Shown: piece after piece, positions 7,320 through 17,243 of the stretch | Layout of the letters: every line of letters begins with the position of its first letter | Numbering within the stretch: position 1 is the stretch's first letter | Assembly (NCBI GenBank): GCA_036939975.1 | Contig: JALLPB010000268.1 | Location: 1-18,653 of the forward strand | Reading direction: 5' to 3' | Source of the DNA: Cyclostephanos tholiformis | Lineage: Eukaryota > Bacillariophyta > Thalassiosirophyceae > Thalassiosirales > Thalassiosiraceae | DNA: 18,653 nt | Position numbers and translations under genes: made by a program | Notes under the pieces: model-generated | Told to the model about the DNA's origin: nothing | The model's input: only the letters and a program-made list of their open reading frames with translations | Database searches by the model: none

Positions 7320-7398
7320 AGTCCGAAGTGCCTACCTCCTACCTACCTACTACGTGTACGTAACTCTACCAGCAGTAATAATCTGTCTCTCCATCACA

Positions 7399-7401
<3 letters not shown>

Positions 7402-7431
<30 letters not shown>
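7402..7431. repeat. (CA)15 microsatellite
   Basis: Fifteen uninterrupted CA units, 61 bp upstream of the rhomboid-like start codon, inside the divergent promoter. Confidence 0.95.
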
Positions 7432-7433
<2 letters not shown>

Positions 7434-7491
7434 TATCTCTCACTCACATAGCATCGCTCGTCACATCAGTTTCTGATTCAAACTTTATCAA

Positions 7492-8706
7492 ATGGCACGT
7501 GAGAGCAATAGCAACAATGGTCCGCCAACACCCAACCCGGTGTCGACGGCATATGAGTCTTATCTTCGTGACACGCCACTCATTACTAGATACGTCCTAA
7601 ATGCCACCGTCATCTCCTACTTGATGGGATTCTTTTTCAATCCAGCCTACCTCCTTGCCAATATTCCCATCTACACCCTATTCAAATTTCAATTATATCG
7701 TATCCTGACGAGTCCCCTCATTTGCACGGATATATTATCACTTTTTTTCACCTTCATGGGCTTTATGAATCACGGGGTAAAACTGGAACAGTAAGTTCAC
7801 ATCCTCAACCTTAACATTTATTATGCACCACATCAACCCCTCACCTCCCTCACCATGCTTTATTTTCTCATCTTAGATCCATCGGATCTACATTCTTTGG
7901 GGTGCTATTCTTTACTTTAGCAATAGTCACCAATATTCTGTTTTTGATCGTGTCGGTTCTACTTTGGGGTCTAACTAACAGCGAACAATATTTAGGGGGG
8001 GCCTCGTTAGGGATTTGGACAGTGTTGCTGGGTATCATTGCGGTGGAATGCTCCGAGGCTCCGCGAGACATGAAACGTCGTCTATTCTTCTTCGAAGTAC
8101 CGGTCCTCTACTATCCATTGGTGCTATTGGCACTGTTTAGCATGTTCGCGGGTTTTCGATTATCGTACGGTTTGGGTGTGGCTGTTGGGTATGCTTATGG
8201 TTACGGAAAGCTAGATAGATTGAAGGTTAAGGTTGAGACTGTGAGTATCTAATTCGCTTGGAAGTCCTTTATTCGGGAAAGTGTTCAATTATTAATATTG
8301 TCTTTCCTCAACGGGTATTGTGATTCAGGTGAGAAAGTGGGAAAATCGGGACCAGGGAGGGTGTTTGAGTAGTTTTGTACAAAGAATCGGATTCATCACT
8401 ATAGGCTCAGCCAGTGGTCCCAATGCTTGGCAGATTGGGAGCGGAAGAGGTGGGGGAAGCGGTAATGATAGCGGTGGGGGAGGACTGGCACCGTTACGTG
8501 CACCATCAGACCCGGCCGCTTCAACAACGCCTACTTTTCCATCGTCAGGTGGGAGATCACTTGGTGGTGGTTCTCATGGAGGAGGGCTATTGTCACGGGG
8601 GACGAAAACACCTAAAACAGCCGAGGAGAGAGCAGCATTGTTAGAGCGCGCGGCAGAGAGGCGGAGGCAGGAACAGGCCGATGGTGATAGAGACTCAGTG
8701 GTATGA
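7492..8706 (+). CDS. Rhomboid-like multipass membrane protein, probably non-proteolytic (3 exons)
   Basis: Exons 7492-7790, 7877-8240 and 8329-8706 join to 346 residues. Donors are GTAAGT and GTGAGT, acceptors CTTAG and TTCAG; joins read KLEQ|SIGSTFFG and KVET|VRKWEN. The first ~215 residues are a membrane domain with about six hydrophobic segments and the rhomboid-fold pattern: a cytosolic lead, FQLYRILTSPLICTD, then a GxxLEQSIGSTFF helix. GASLGIW (141-147) sits where active rhomboids have GxSG, so the Ser is present, but the last membrane helix (SYGLGVAVGYAYGYG) has no catalytic His. That suggests a pseudoprotease, as in derlin, UBAC2 or TMEM115-type proteins. The last exon encodes a Gly/Ser-rich tail and a charged C-terminal helix (AEERAALLERAAERRRQEQ). 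Likely ER or Golgi membrane; partner and role unknown. Very sure it is one membrane protein gene, moderately sure of the rhomboid superfamily. Confidence 0.82.
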
Positions 8707-8717
8707 AAGACACTAAC

Positions 8718-8720
<3 letters not shown>

Positions 8721-8754
<34 letters not shown>
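8721..8754. repeat. (AT)17 microsatellite
   Basis: Seventeen AT units starting 14 bp after the rhomboid-like stop codon, in the 251-bp convergent gap before the 3' end of the next gene. It is self-complementary and likely to lie in a 3' UTR. Confidence 0.95.
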
Positions 8755-8757
<3 letters not shown>

Positions 8758-8956
8758 ATTTGGTTGCCTCCTCCTTTTTCGGCCCCACTTTATTATAAAT
8801 TTTTCCTCAAGCTTGTCCTTTTCACTAAAATTTTTTTCAAGTTGTGCGCATCGATGAGTGATTTGTATTTACCGTACAATTCCTCTCGCCTTATGCCACC
8901 AATAAAATTGTGTGAACAATCTCTGCCGATGAAACTTTTCTCCCAATATCAACAAG

Positions 8957-10846
8957 TTAAATTTCAAGGTCAAAATCTGAATCAGAAGAAAAATTTCCAT
9001 CTTGCATTCGAAATGCAATCTTATCAAAGTCGTTGACAATATCATCGCAATCAGCGACAAACTCATCAATGACATTCATTGTTTCTGTGAAGCTATCCTC
9101 CAAGCTTTTTTGTGGACCCTTTTCAGCATCTCTTATCACGCTGGCGCTATTACCTTTAATCCAAGATGTGTCTCCTCCTTGACAAGTGTCTCCTCCTTTA
9201 CTTTTGCTAGCACTTAAATTTCGCGCGTTGCGAATAGGACTGATAGAGGTTTGGCTTTTCAATAAGCCTATCCGTGGCGGAGTTCTATCACGCGGAGGCG
9301 TCCTATTCCGCAATGCCATCTTGGATACACGTTCAGTCTCGGCTTTGACCGCCTGAACAGCCATTTTCATTTCAAGATTTGATCCAGCTATGACATTGGA
9401 TATTTTCTCCTCAATCATTTCTTCAATTGCACGTTGTTGTTGAATCGCATCCTTATTTATACGAGCAGTAAGTTTATCCAAAATACTTACTTCCATGGAC
9501 ATGAAAGATTTGTTTAGTTCTTTAAGCAATACGTCGCCATTGATATCATTTACTGTGGCAGAAGCATTGGAACTTTTGCTGAAGAATGAAGTCGAATCAG
9601 CAAGGTGTCGTAGGGATGACGAGGATTGCAATCGCTTCCGCGGAAATGATGATGAAGCCTTCCCAGGAGATGATGGTTGAGGGCTCTCGTTTTCCTTTTG
9701 TGATTGAGAGCTCTCCATTGTCTTAATTGCGGCTTGAACAACACTTTCCAAGCGGTCACTCATTGCAGATACTTCCAACTTGAGCCTGGAGTAATGTTGC
9801 TGCATTTGTTCGTCCAAAGTCATTTTAATGTCAGTTCTAAATTCGTCCTTGATTTCCATCATCACTGATGCTGTTTCATCCTTAATGCGTCGAAGATCTT
9901 TAATGATCTCAGAGCAATCATTATCGAAGCCTTGCTGGTATATGAAGCCATCATTATCAACACCATTACTATCATTCGCCTCTTTCTCTAGTGTGGAAAA
10001 CTTCGTTGACTCGAGGTCACCAATCGAGCCAGTTTCAATAGGCGATGCGCCGTTCATGGGAAGTAGAGAACGTTCACTCTCCATTGACAATCCATGAAAA
10101 GGGACAATGTCAGCTGCACCATATCTCATTTGTGCTGAAGTGCACATTGACGGAGACCTCAACTCGTCTATTCCTGGAAAGAAGGATACATCGGACGGCA
10201 TATTTGATGTTAAAGCAGCATTATCATCGTATATGATGTAAGAGGTCCAATCCCCACAACAACCGTTTGTACGTGATGCAGCAGGCCATGCGTCTGTCGG
10301 TGATGCAACATAGGAGCTGAGCTGAATGATCATGTGGCTCTCAAGAAAAGATAAGTGTTCCTCCAGCTTTTTGCTTCGATTCGTATTGCTGCTACAGTGC
10401 GAGCTAGAGAAAGCAGAGAAATCAGATTCCATGCTAGGAACTCGCTCCAAATCAATGTCATGATCCAATATGTTCTCCAAGTTGGCAGCCCACTGAGCCA
10501 CACGGTTGGGGAAATCTTTTCTCTTCTTGAAACTGCGTGGGTTAAGAGGCCGAACAATCTGTTTTGAGGCTCTTGATTCATCGACATTGTTAATGTAATT
10601 CAATCCATTCAGTGGAGATGAATGGTTTGAGAGTGTTTCTCTCTGTTTCGTGGAGGTTTCCACCGAAAGCTTGGCACCATTCACTCCGCTCTCATCCATG
10701 GACTTCATGTCTGGGTCCAGCGCCAATTTTGACAGAATTTTCCCGAGTTTATGATGATACTTAATAGTGTCGCAAATTTCCTTGCGTGGGAGAGTAAAAC
10801 CTGACGGCGGATTGCTGCTGCTGTTGCTGCTCCTGTTGCTGCTGCT

Positions 10847-10927
<81 letters not shown>

Positions 10928-11533
10928 CGTATATAATACGTTAAAGTTATTTGTTGATTTTAGTTCAGACTCATCTTTTCTTTTCATAGTCGTAGGTCTG
11001 AAACTTTTCTCATTCTCAACTAACCCTGAGCAAGAAAGGGTCATATTGCGTTCATGATAAATATTGGAGGACGCGTTAGAGTCCGCAGCCAATATACTTG
11101 AAGTGTCATCGGCATTACAACTATCATCTCGTTGACGAGACCCTCTAAAAATGCGATCTCCGGAAGCAACAGACATAGGCGCAAATGATTGAGAGTAATG
11201 AGATTGGGAGGCGAGGCTTGAAGAATGCCGAGTTGGCTTCAATGCTTCACCATTATTCAATGATCGCTGCATGGCCACTATTTGCGTAGGTTCCGTGTTT
11301 CGGGGCGTCCATTCAGGAGGATCCACGGCGACACGCCTCCAGTATGTGTAAGATGTATCTCCTGTGAGGACAGAACCATCCGAGAATACACAATCCGTAG
11401 CGTCGCAACTATCGGTCTTGCCAAGAGCACCATCATCGTTGCTCGTTTGATGTGTCACAGTAAATTTCGTTAAGGTGTTCGGCTCCTTTTGTAACGGCGT
11501 CTTCCTCCGTCCCCATCTGATTGGGCTCTTCAT
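8957..11533 (-). CDS. Large coiled-coil, low-complexity protein of unknown function
   Basis: I do not recognise this 858-residue single-exon protein. A TAG in frame nine codons upstream supports the ATG at 11533. Layout: a basic start (SPIRWGRRKTP), a disordered Ser/Thr-rich region, a Ser/Asn tract (203-241) from an AGC/AAC repeat, a Lys/Arg patch (RSFKKRKDFP, 333-342) that could be a nuclear signal, and a short helix LEEHLSFLESHM (390-401). A heptad-like coiled coil covers about 540-610 (SEIIKDLRRIKDETASVMMEI onward); a second helical region covers about 664-740. A KEN tripeptide sits at 613-615 between them. RTPPRDRTPPR (744-754) has two CDK-like sites. The acidic tail ends SSDSDFDLEI. There is no signal peptide or membrane segment. 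It could be a cytoskeletal, centrosomal or cell-cycle scaffold, but that is a guess. It is convergent with the rhomboid-like gene and divergent from the kinase. Confidence 0.75.
10811..10927 (-). repeat. AGC/AAC trinucleotide repeat coding for Ser/Asn
   Basis: About 39 triplets, mostly AGC with scattered AAC on the coding strand (CTG/TTG on the plus strand). They encode residues 203-241 of the unknown protein. The AAC interruptions would stabilise the tract. The plus strand reads as a poly-Leu frame, which is a shadow and not a gene. Confidence 0.93.
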
Positions 11534-11926
11534 GATCCGCTTTCTTGGCGATTCGTTCTATCTTTTTCCACCTTTGACGACGGAGATATGTCGTCCGTCG
11601 CGTTGTTGTGGGGTGATATGGGAGATAGTTCCTCTTGAGCTCTATGGTACTTGCGTTGTAGGTAGTAGGGTTGATCGCGACGAAATCGCCCACACATCGG
11701 CGGCAAGTTTTACTTTCATATCCCATCGTTTCTATTTTTTTTTGGTCCCTGAAAAAATAAGACGGATGTCTAAAAGCTGTCGTTGGTTGAAAAAAATGCC
11801 AGACGATAATATTATGGTTTGTACTGTACGAAGGCCGATGCTTCTATCAAAATATTCTATTATTAAATCGTATCGTACTAAAATCTCTACTACTTCACCC
11901 AGCCCACCATAGATTAAGATACAGCC
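11534..11926. promoter_or_regulatory. Divergent intergenic region, coiled-coil / kinase genes
   Basis: A 393-bp gap between outward start codons. Each side has a stop in frame just upstream of its ATG (TAG before 11533, TAA before 11927), supporting both starts. TAGGTAG lies at 11659-11665 and the palindrome ATAATATTAT near 11806-11815. On the minus strand a 97-codon frame (11726-11433) crosses the coiled-coil start in another frame. No clear TATA box. Confidence 0.45.
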
Positions 11927-14900
11927 ATGGCGGAGGAGAACAACAAGCCCCGCGCAGGAAGAAGAGGAGGACGTGCCCGCGCTCAAAAAACCGGCGGCAT
12001 GCTAGCCAATCTCCACGGGAAAACTATCCTCGTGGAGAAAGAGATTTACGAGTACGACGATGACGGAGGAGCGCATGCGTCGTCCCACATCCAGGCGAAA
12101 AAGAAGTCGTTGTCGCGACAAAACAATGAAGGCAAATCAACGCCGGATGATCTTTCAGTGGAATCATTGCGAAAGGTTGCATTGGTGGTATCTGGTGTTG
12201 TAAAGGATGAGCACTCGAAACCCAAGCGGGCATTGAAGGTTTCGAAATCAGCACAAATTCTTGATCAGAATGTGATCGAGTCTTTCACACCGTACGCGAA
12301 ACAAAAGAAAACGAATATAATGTCCACGCCCCCATTGACACGACGAGGAGGTAAAGAAAATAGCTTCAATAACTTCAGTGCTGCAGATGCAGACCAGTCA
12401 TCCTATGTACTGTCGCCGGCGGAGAATTCGACGCCCACCCCACCGATGACATCAGTTAAAATTGCCGATGGCAAAGACGGCGGTAATTGCAACCAATTTC
12501 TTTCTCCTCTTTCTTTATTATCTTCAGTATTATCAGAATCTGAATCATTTTTCGCGCTAGATCAGGACGATGACACTGATCTATGCAGCAATGCACAATC
12601 AGGCGAGATGGACGACGGAAGTGATACTTCTGGGTCACGAGATTCAAATGAACTCTGCGACGACGGCGATGAAGATGGAGACGATCAAGAATCCAGCACT
12701 CAATCCAGTGAAAAATCCAGACCTTATGCGGTAATTGCTGATTTAGACAGCGACAGCCGTAGCCAGAGTTCCGTAGACAATGATAATGATGGTGATTATT
12801 ACGAATCGGAGGATGAGGATTATTTAATTGACGAAAAAAGTAGCGACAGTGACGACGAGTTTGAGTTTGAGTGTGACGAAAGTGAGAAGGAGCAAGGAAA
12901 AAAGAGGGCAAAGAGAGCGAGTAGCCGTGGTGGTTGTAGTGGCCGCAAGGATGATAGCAAACAACCTGCACAATATGAGAAAAGAGGTAACGTTTACGAA
13001 GCCCCGCAAACAGCATCGACAAGTCAGCCCGAGGAATGCAAAAGTACAACGAGCTACATCCTCAGCGATAAAGATGAAAGTGCCAAATATGAATTGAGTG
13101 GGTGGCTGACTTATGTGGATAGAGAGGAAAATGAGTGTGTCTACGAGAATGATGACGAATCATTGTTGAAGGCGGACGCAGACTCTGACGAGATCTCTCA
13201 TTCTCCTTGTGATGGTGAGCCAGAGCCACAAGAGATTTATCCGATGCATACCCCACCTACGAAATCGTGCATATCAGTGACGGACACGTCTTCTTCTGTT
13301 GAGCCTTCCACATCAGAAGTAATTGATTTAGTCAATCGACTGTTTCATGAGGTCGACAAGGACACCGTCACTGTAAAAGATTTTATCAAGTCTGTTGCAA
13401 ATCATTTTAATCTGCAAAAAGTCGAGAAGAGCTTGAAAAAGCTAATTAAATCGAGATTGACTGTCCTTATCCAGGATATTGAGCCGGAACGTAGAAAAAA
13501 GGAAATGTCTGTCCCTGAGCCTAGCTATTTTGGGGTCACGGGTGATGATAAAGTTGATGGCTACGACGTAGACGTTGTCCGGTGTGAAGAGGCAGAAAAG
13601 ATTACAGAGCTGGCTTCGGATGATTGTTACGATAAAGATGGGGGCAATCAAAACGTTTCTGTTGAGAAGGTTGCGTGCAGGTTTGGCTCTCCACTCGACC
13701 CTAATCGACCCTATGATGGCCGGAACGAAATTGCATGCTCGACTGATACCCAGAACGTTTCGGTTGAGAAAGTCACGTGCATGTTTGGCGCGCTATTCGA
13801 CCCTCATTCACCCCGTGATGGCCAGAAGGAAATTCCAAGCTCGACTGATGCAGAAGTAACATTGCCATTGGAAGAAGGTCATAAAAATTTGTCCGCCGAA
13901 TCCAAATCACTATTCACTGGCAATAATTTTTTATCGCCAAAGATCGCCGCATCAGTGAGAGGTAACGCTACTGACGATTCCATGATGTCTGATACATTGT
14001 TTCAGAACCTATCACCAGATTTTAGCGTCAAATCCAAAACACCACGTGGTAATCAAAACGATATGATGTCTATGTCCAACTCTTTCGGGGATTCGATTAA
14101 GTCGAAAATTCTGATCGAGAAGGGAAAATGGAGTCTCGGATCTCAAATTGGAGTAGGATCCTTTGGTCGAGTCTACACGGGATTGAATGCTATTAACGGC
14201 AGTGAGTGATATCCGTCTTTGCCTATACAATGCTTCCAAATGGCGATCAATTTTCTCACATTATCTATGCGTTTTGTATCATTACTTTGACATGGCAGGT
14301 ATCATGGCCGTGAAGGTGCTCCGCATTCCGAGCGAGAATAAACGTGCAATTGTAGAGGACCTTCAAAGAGAGATCGATCTCATGAAATCACTGAAACATC
14401 CAAACATAGTGCGTTACTTGGGGGCAGAGGTGGATAACTCGAAAAATATTCTCAACGTCTTCCAAGAATGGGCGCCAGGAGGGAGCATTTCGGAGCTTTT
14501 AAAAAAGTTTGGGACCTTTTCCATCAACGTCGTGAAGTCGTATGTTGCACAAATTCTCAAGGGACTGGACTACCTTCACTCCCATGGAATTATACATCGA
14601 GATATCAAGGTAAGACTTGAGTCAGTTTTGCCTTAGCTCTTGACTCATCCTTCTACTTACGTCTTTTCGTCCATCATATTTCTTTTAGGGAGGAAACATT
14701 CTGGTGAGCAATGATGGCACAATAAAGCTTGCTGATTTTGGTGCCAGCAAACGAGTTGAAGAATTTTGTGCTGTATCCGACGAAATGGAAATGACCATGA
14801 GAGGGACTCCGTAAGTGTTGTTTTTGTTTGTTCTACTTAATTCTCGAGTCCTCCACAGTTTCGCTTTTTCGTCTTGCTCTCCTCAATTTGTTTTTTTGTC

Positions 14901-15584
14901 AATGACGTGCCTCACTCCGTGTTCATTGTCTTAAAAAGCTACTTTATGGCTCCAGAGGTATTCGAGGAAAAGTATGGAAGTAAGGCTGATATATGGAGTG
15001 TTGGAGGAGTCATATATCAGATGCTATCTGGTTCACCTCCGTGGAAAAGCATGGGTTTCAAGAGTCCAATTGCTCTATTTATGCATCTTAAAAGTCATGA
15101 TAGGCCTCCAAAGCTACCTCAGTTGAATACTTGTAGTGATCTGGAGTATTCTCTCGTGGAGGAAATGTTGACCGTATGCTTTCAAAGAAATCCATCCCAG
15201 CGTCCGAGCGCTTCCACGCTACTGAGTCATCGTTTTCTCAACAACAATATTGCTCACATTCCAAAATCGCCAGATATCACGAGGCAAATTGATACGAATA
15301 TTCCCTCTCCTTCAAAATCATCGTGCAGAGATCACTTTGGCAACAGTCCTGAACCTGCATTCAAATCACCACTCAATAAAATACCCGAATATGAAGCACT
15401 CAGCGAATCTCTATCAGACTCGTTGTGCTATAGTCTATCTCTCCAGTCTCCTCTACCGAGATTGAACATGAAAACAGCAGCGGATACATCATCTTGGCCG
15501 GTCTGGGCCAAAAATACTTACTACAAAGAAAATGCTGACCAGAATGGAAAAAATCCTTACGCGAAGAAGCAACTTGAAAATTAG
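11927..15584 (+). CDS. MAPKKK-type (STE11/MEKK-like) Ser/Thr protein kinase (4 exons)
   Basis: Exons 11927-14201, 14299-14609, 14689-14810 and 14939-15584 join to 1117 residues; donors GTGAGT, GTAAGA and GTAAGT, all acceptors AG. The start has a good ATG context (GCCATGGCG) and an in-frame TAA four codons upstream. Residues 1-730 are mostly disordered: a basic RGGRAR start, Ser/Pro-rich parts and a strongly acidic block (about 205-325). A helical segment at about 464-516 resembles the DEK C-terminal fold, and a 34-residue tandem duplication follows at 575-642. The kinase domain is 735-1003: GVGSFGRVY loop, AVK Lys764, helix-C Glu783, HRDIKGGN with Asp860, DFG at 878-880, GTPYFMAPE, DIWSVGG, and RNPSQRP. 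All catalytic residues are present, so it should be active. HRDIKGGN and GTPYFMAPE are typical of MAPKKKs, which phosphorylate MAPKKs in stress or cell-cycle cascades. The C-terminal ~110 residues are Ser/Pro-rich. Confidence 0.93.
13649..13852 (+). repeat. 102-bp tandem coding duplication in the kinase N-terminus
   Basis: Copies start at 13649 and 13751, each encoding 34 residues beginning QNVSVEKV, with a central FG-x-x-x-DP, a DG, and an end STD. The copies have diverged by substitution only, so this is older than the repeats in the SRRM2-like gene. The shared Cys and FG positions suggest a short linear or binding module. Confidence 0.85.
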
Positions 15585-15603
15585 GTAGCAAAACTGTATT
15601 GAC

Positions 15604-15609
15604 TTTATT
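15604..15609 (-). terminator. Possible polyadenylation signal of the MutY gene
   Basis: AATAAA on the minus strand, about 93 nt after the MutY stop, inside the 117-bp convergent gap and close to the kinase stop. If used, the two transcripts would nearly touch or overlap at their 3' ends. Confidence 0.3.
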
Positions 15610-15701
15610 AAGCTTATCACAACCCAATTGTCTTTACCGTGCATTGTTTCATTGGCAGCGTTTAGGGTGAAGATCCAGGTCGAACCTTGATAGACTAGAA
15701 A

Positions 15702-17196
15702 TTAGAACACTGGCGCTTTTTTTTGCTTGGTCACCGCAAGGACCTTACGCACCCCCGATGTAATGCCAAAATCTGCCATGTCATTTTCGGTCATCCAGCC
15801 GACCTCTCGACCATCAAGCTTCCATCTCTTGAAAAGGGCCGACCGGTCATCAGCGGCTTCAACCTCGCCAAACTCTACCCACATGGTATGGCAAACATGC
15901 GAAAAGACATGGACAACGGCGTCCTTAATCTGCACCCTATTGTATGAGTTTACTGAGGAGTAAACACTGCTGGATTGGAATATATCAGTCAGGTATGAGT
16001 CGAGTGCGCCCGATCTTAACTCCGGATCGACGACTGGGACTTCAACAATGGGAGTCTTTACGGCATTTTCGGTTACTTTCACTTTCACCTGCTCAGCCGA
16101 ATTCCATAATGTGACTGATGGAAACTCCCACTGACCTAATGAATCCAGGAAATATAGAAAACCTCAACTCAGCTTTGCAGTTCGCGGTAAACAAAAATGA
16201 TGGTCCAGGGGGAAGGCTTGTCACTTACCAGCAAGCAAGCCCACCGAAGGCCGCTTCACCATGAGCCAATAACGATCATTGTCCGAATCTCGCAAGCTGA
16301 TGACCGCGACGGCGATTACCTCCTCCCTCTTGCTCTTCTTCGGAGGAGATATGGGCAAGGACGAGTGGCCTGCGATGGCATGGGCATTATCTCGTAGCGT
16401 AGTAGCCTTCGAGTCAATGCCCGTATCGGCCTCAATTATCCGATCCACGATATCGTAGTACGCGGTCGATATGCCGCTTGGATCACAAAGGCGACATCTG
16501 CCTCTTCCCCCGTCATCGCCCGATGATGACTCGCCCGCGATGAGACCCGCCATACATCCACCGTTAGCGGCGGCATCGCCGACGTCACGCATCGAGCGTC
16601 CGATGGCAACGCCCAACCGAGTCGACATGTAGAATTCCCTGAGCGGATCACCATCTTCGATGCCACTACCAGCGGGAGAGCAGTACGTCGCACCGAGCTC
16701 CATCAGCGCCTGATTCACCTCGCCGGGCGAGCCGATAGATTCGCAATTGGCATCGTCGCACGCCTCCTTCGTACCACCGGATTCAGCAGCTCCAGGGGGG
16801 AAAGGCGACTTCGCCCGTACGATTCTCTCCGCCAACGTCCATCCCAAATCGTCCTTCAATACACCCGCCTTGATGTGATTGGCGATACCCGTCAACCGAC
16901 ATAAAACGCGGCAAACGTTGCCGTCCACTACGGGTACCTCCACTCCGTATGCAATGCTAGCGATCGCCGACGCCGTGTACCTCCCGATCCCCTCCACCTT
17001 CAATAATTCCTCCACGGTATTGGGTACGATGCCGTCGTACTCGCTCACGACGCGTTTCGCGCCGGCGTGGAGCAAACGCGCCCTCCTGTAGAAACCCAAT
17101 CCCGCCCAATGGGAGTTGACCTCCTCGTCGGTCGCTAATGCTAGGTCGCGAACGGTCGGGAAACTCCGCATCCCTTGGGGGATAAAGTCGTAACGG

Positions 17197-17243
<47 letters not shown>

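Larger units (their letters stand above)
7254..7491. promoter_or_regulatory. Divergent promoter region, PhnP-like / rhomboid-like genes
   Basis: A 238-bp gap between two outward ATGs. It holds TACCTA-A-TAGGTA (7307-7319, 54 bp upstream of the hydrolase ATG), further CCTACCTACCTAC copies (about 7331-7350), ACGTGTACGT (7353-7362), and a (CA)15 microsatellite (7402-7431) close to the rhomboid-like start. No TATA box is clear. Confidence 0.5.

Noticed and set aside
8716..8960. AAATTTTT...CAAG imperfect direct repeat as a mobile-element end
   Set aside because: Only short AT-rich similarity, with no inverted ends, target duplication or coding capacity.
8764..9036. Plus-strand 90-codon frame after the rhomboid-like gene
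   Set aside because: AT-rich 3' region overlapping the 3' end of the minus-strand gene, with no recognisable motif.
10767..11057. Plus-strand frame with a long Leu run
   Set aside because: It is the complement of the AGC/AAC repeat in the 858-residue minus-strand gene and has no other protein-like features.
12456..13049. 197-codon minus-strand frame inside the kinase exon 1
   Set aside because: His/Arg-rich shadow of the acidic coding block on the other strand, without family motifs.
15723..15963. Two overlapping plus-strand frames opposite the MutY C-terminus
   Set aside because: Shadows of the strongly supported MutY C-terminal domain.
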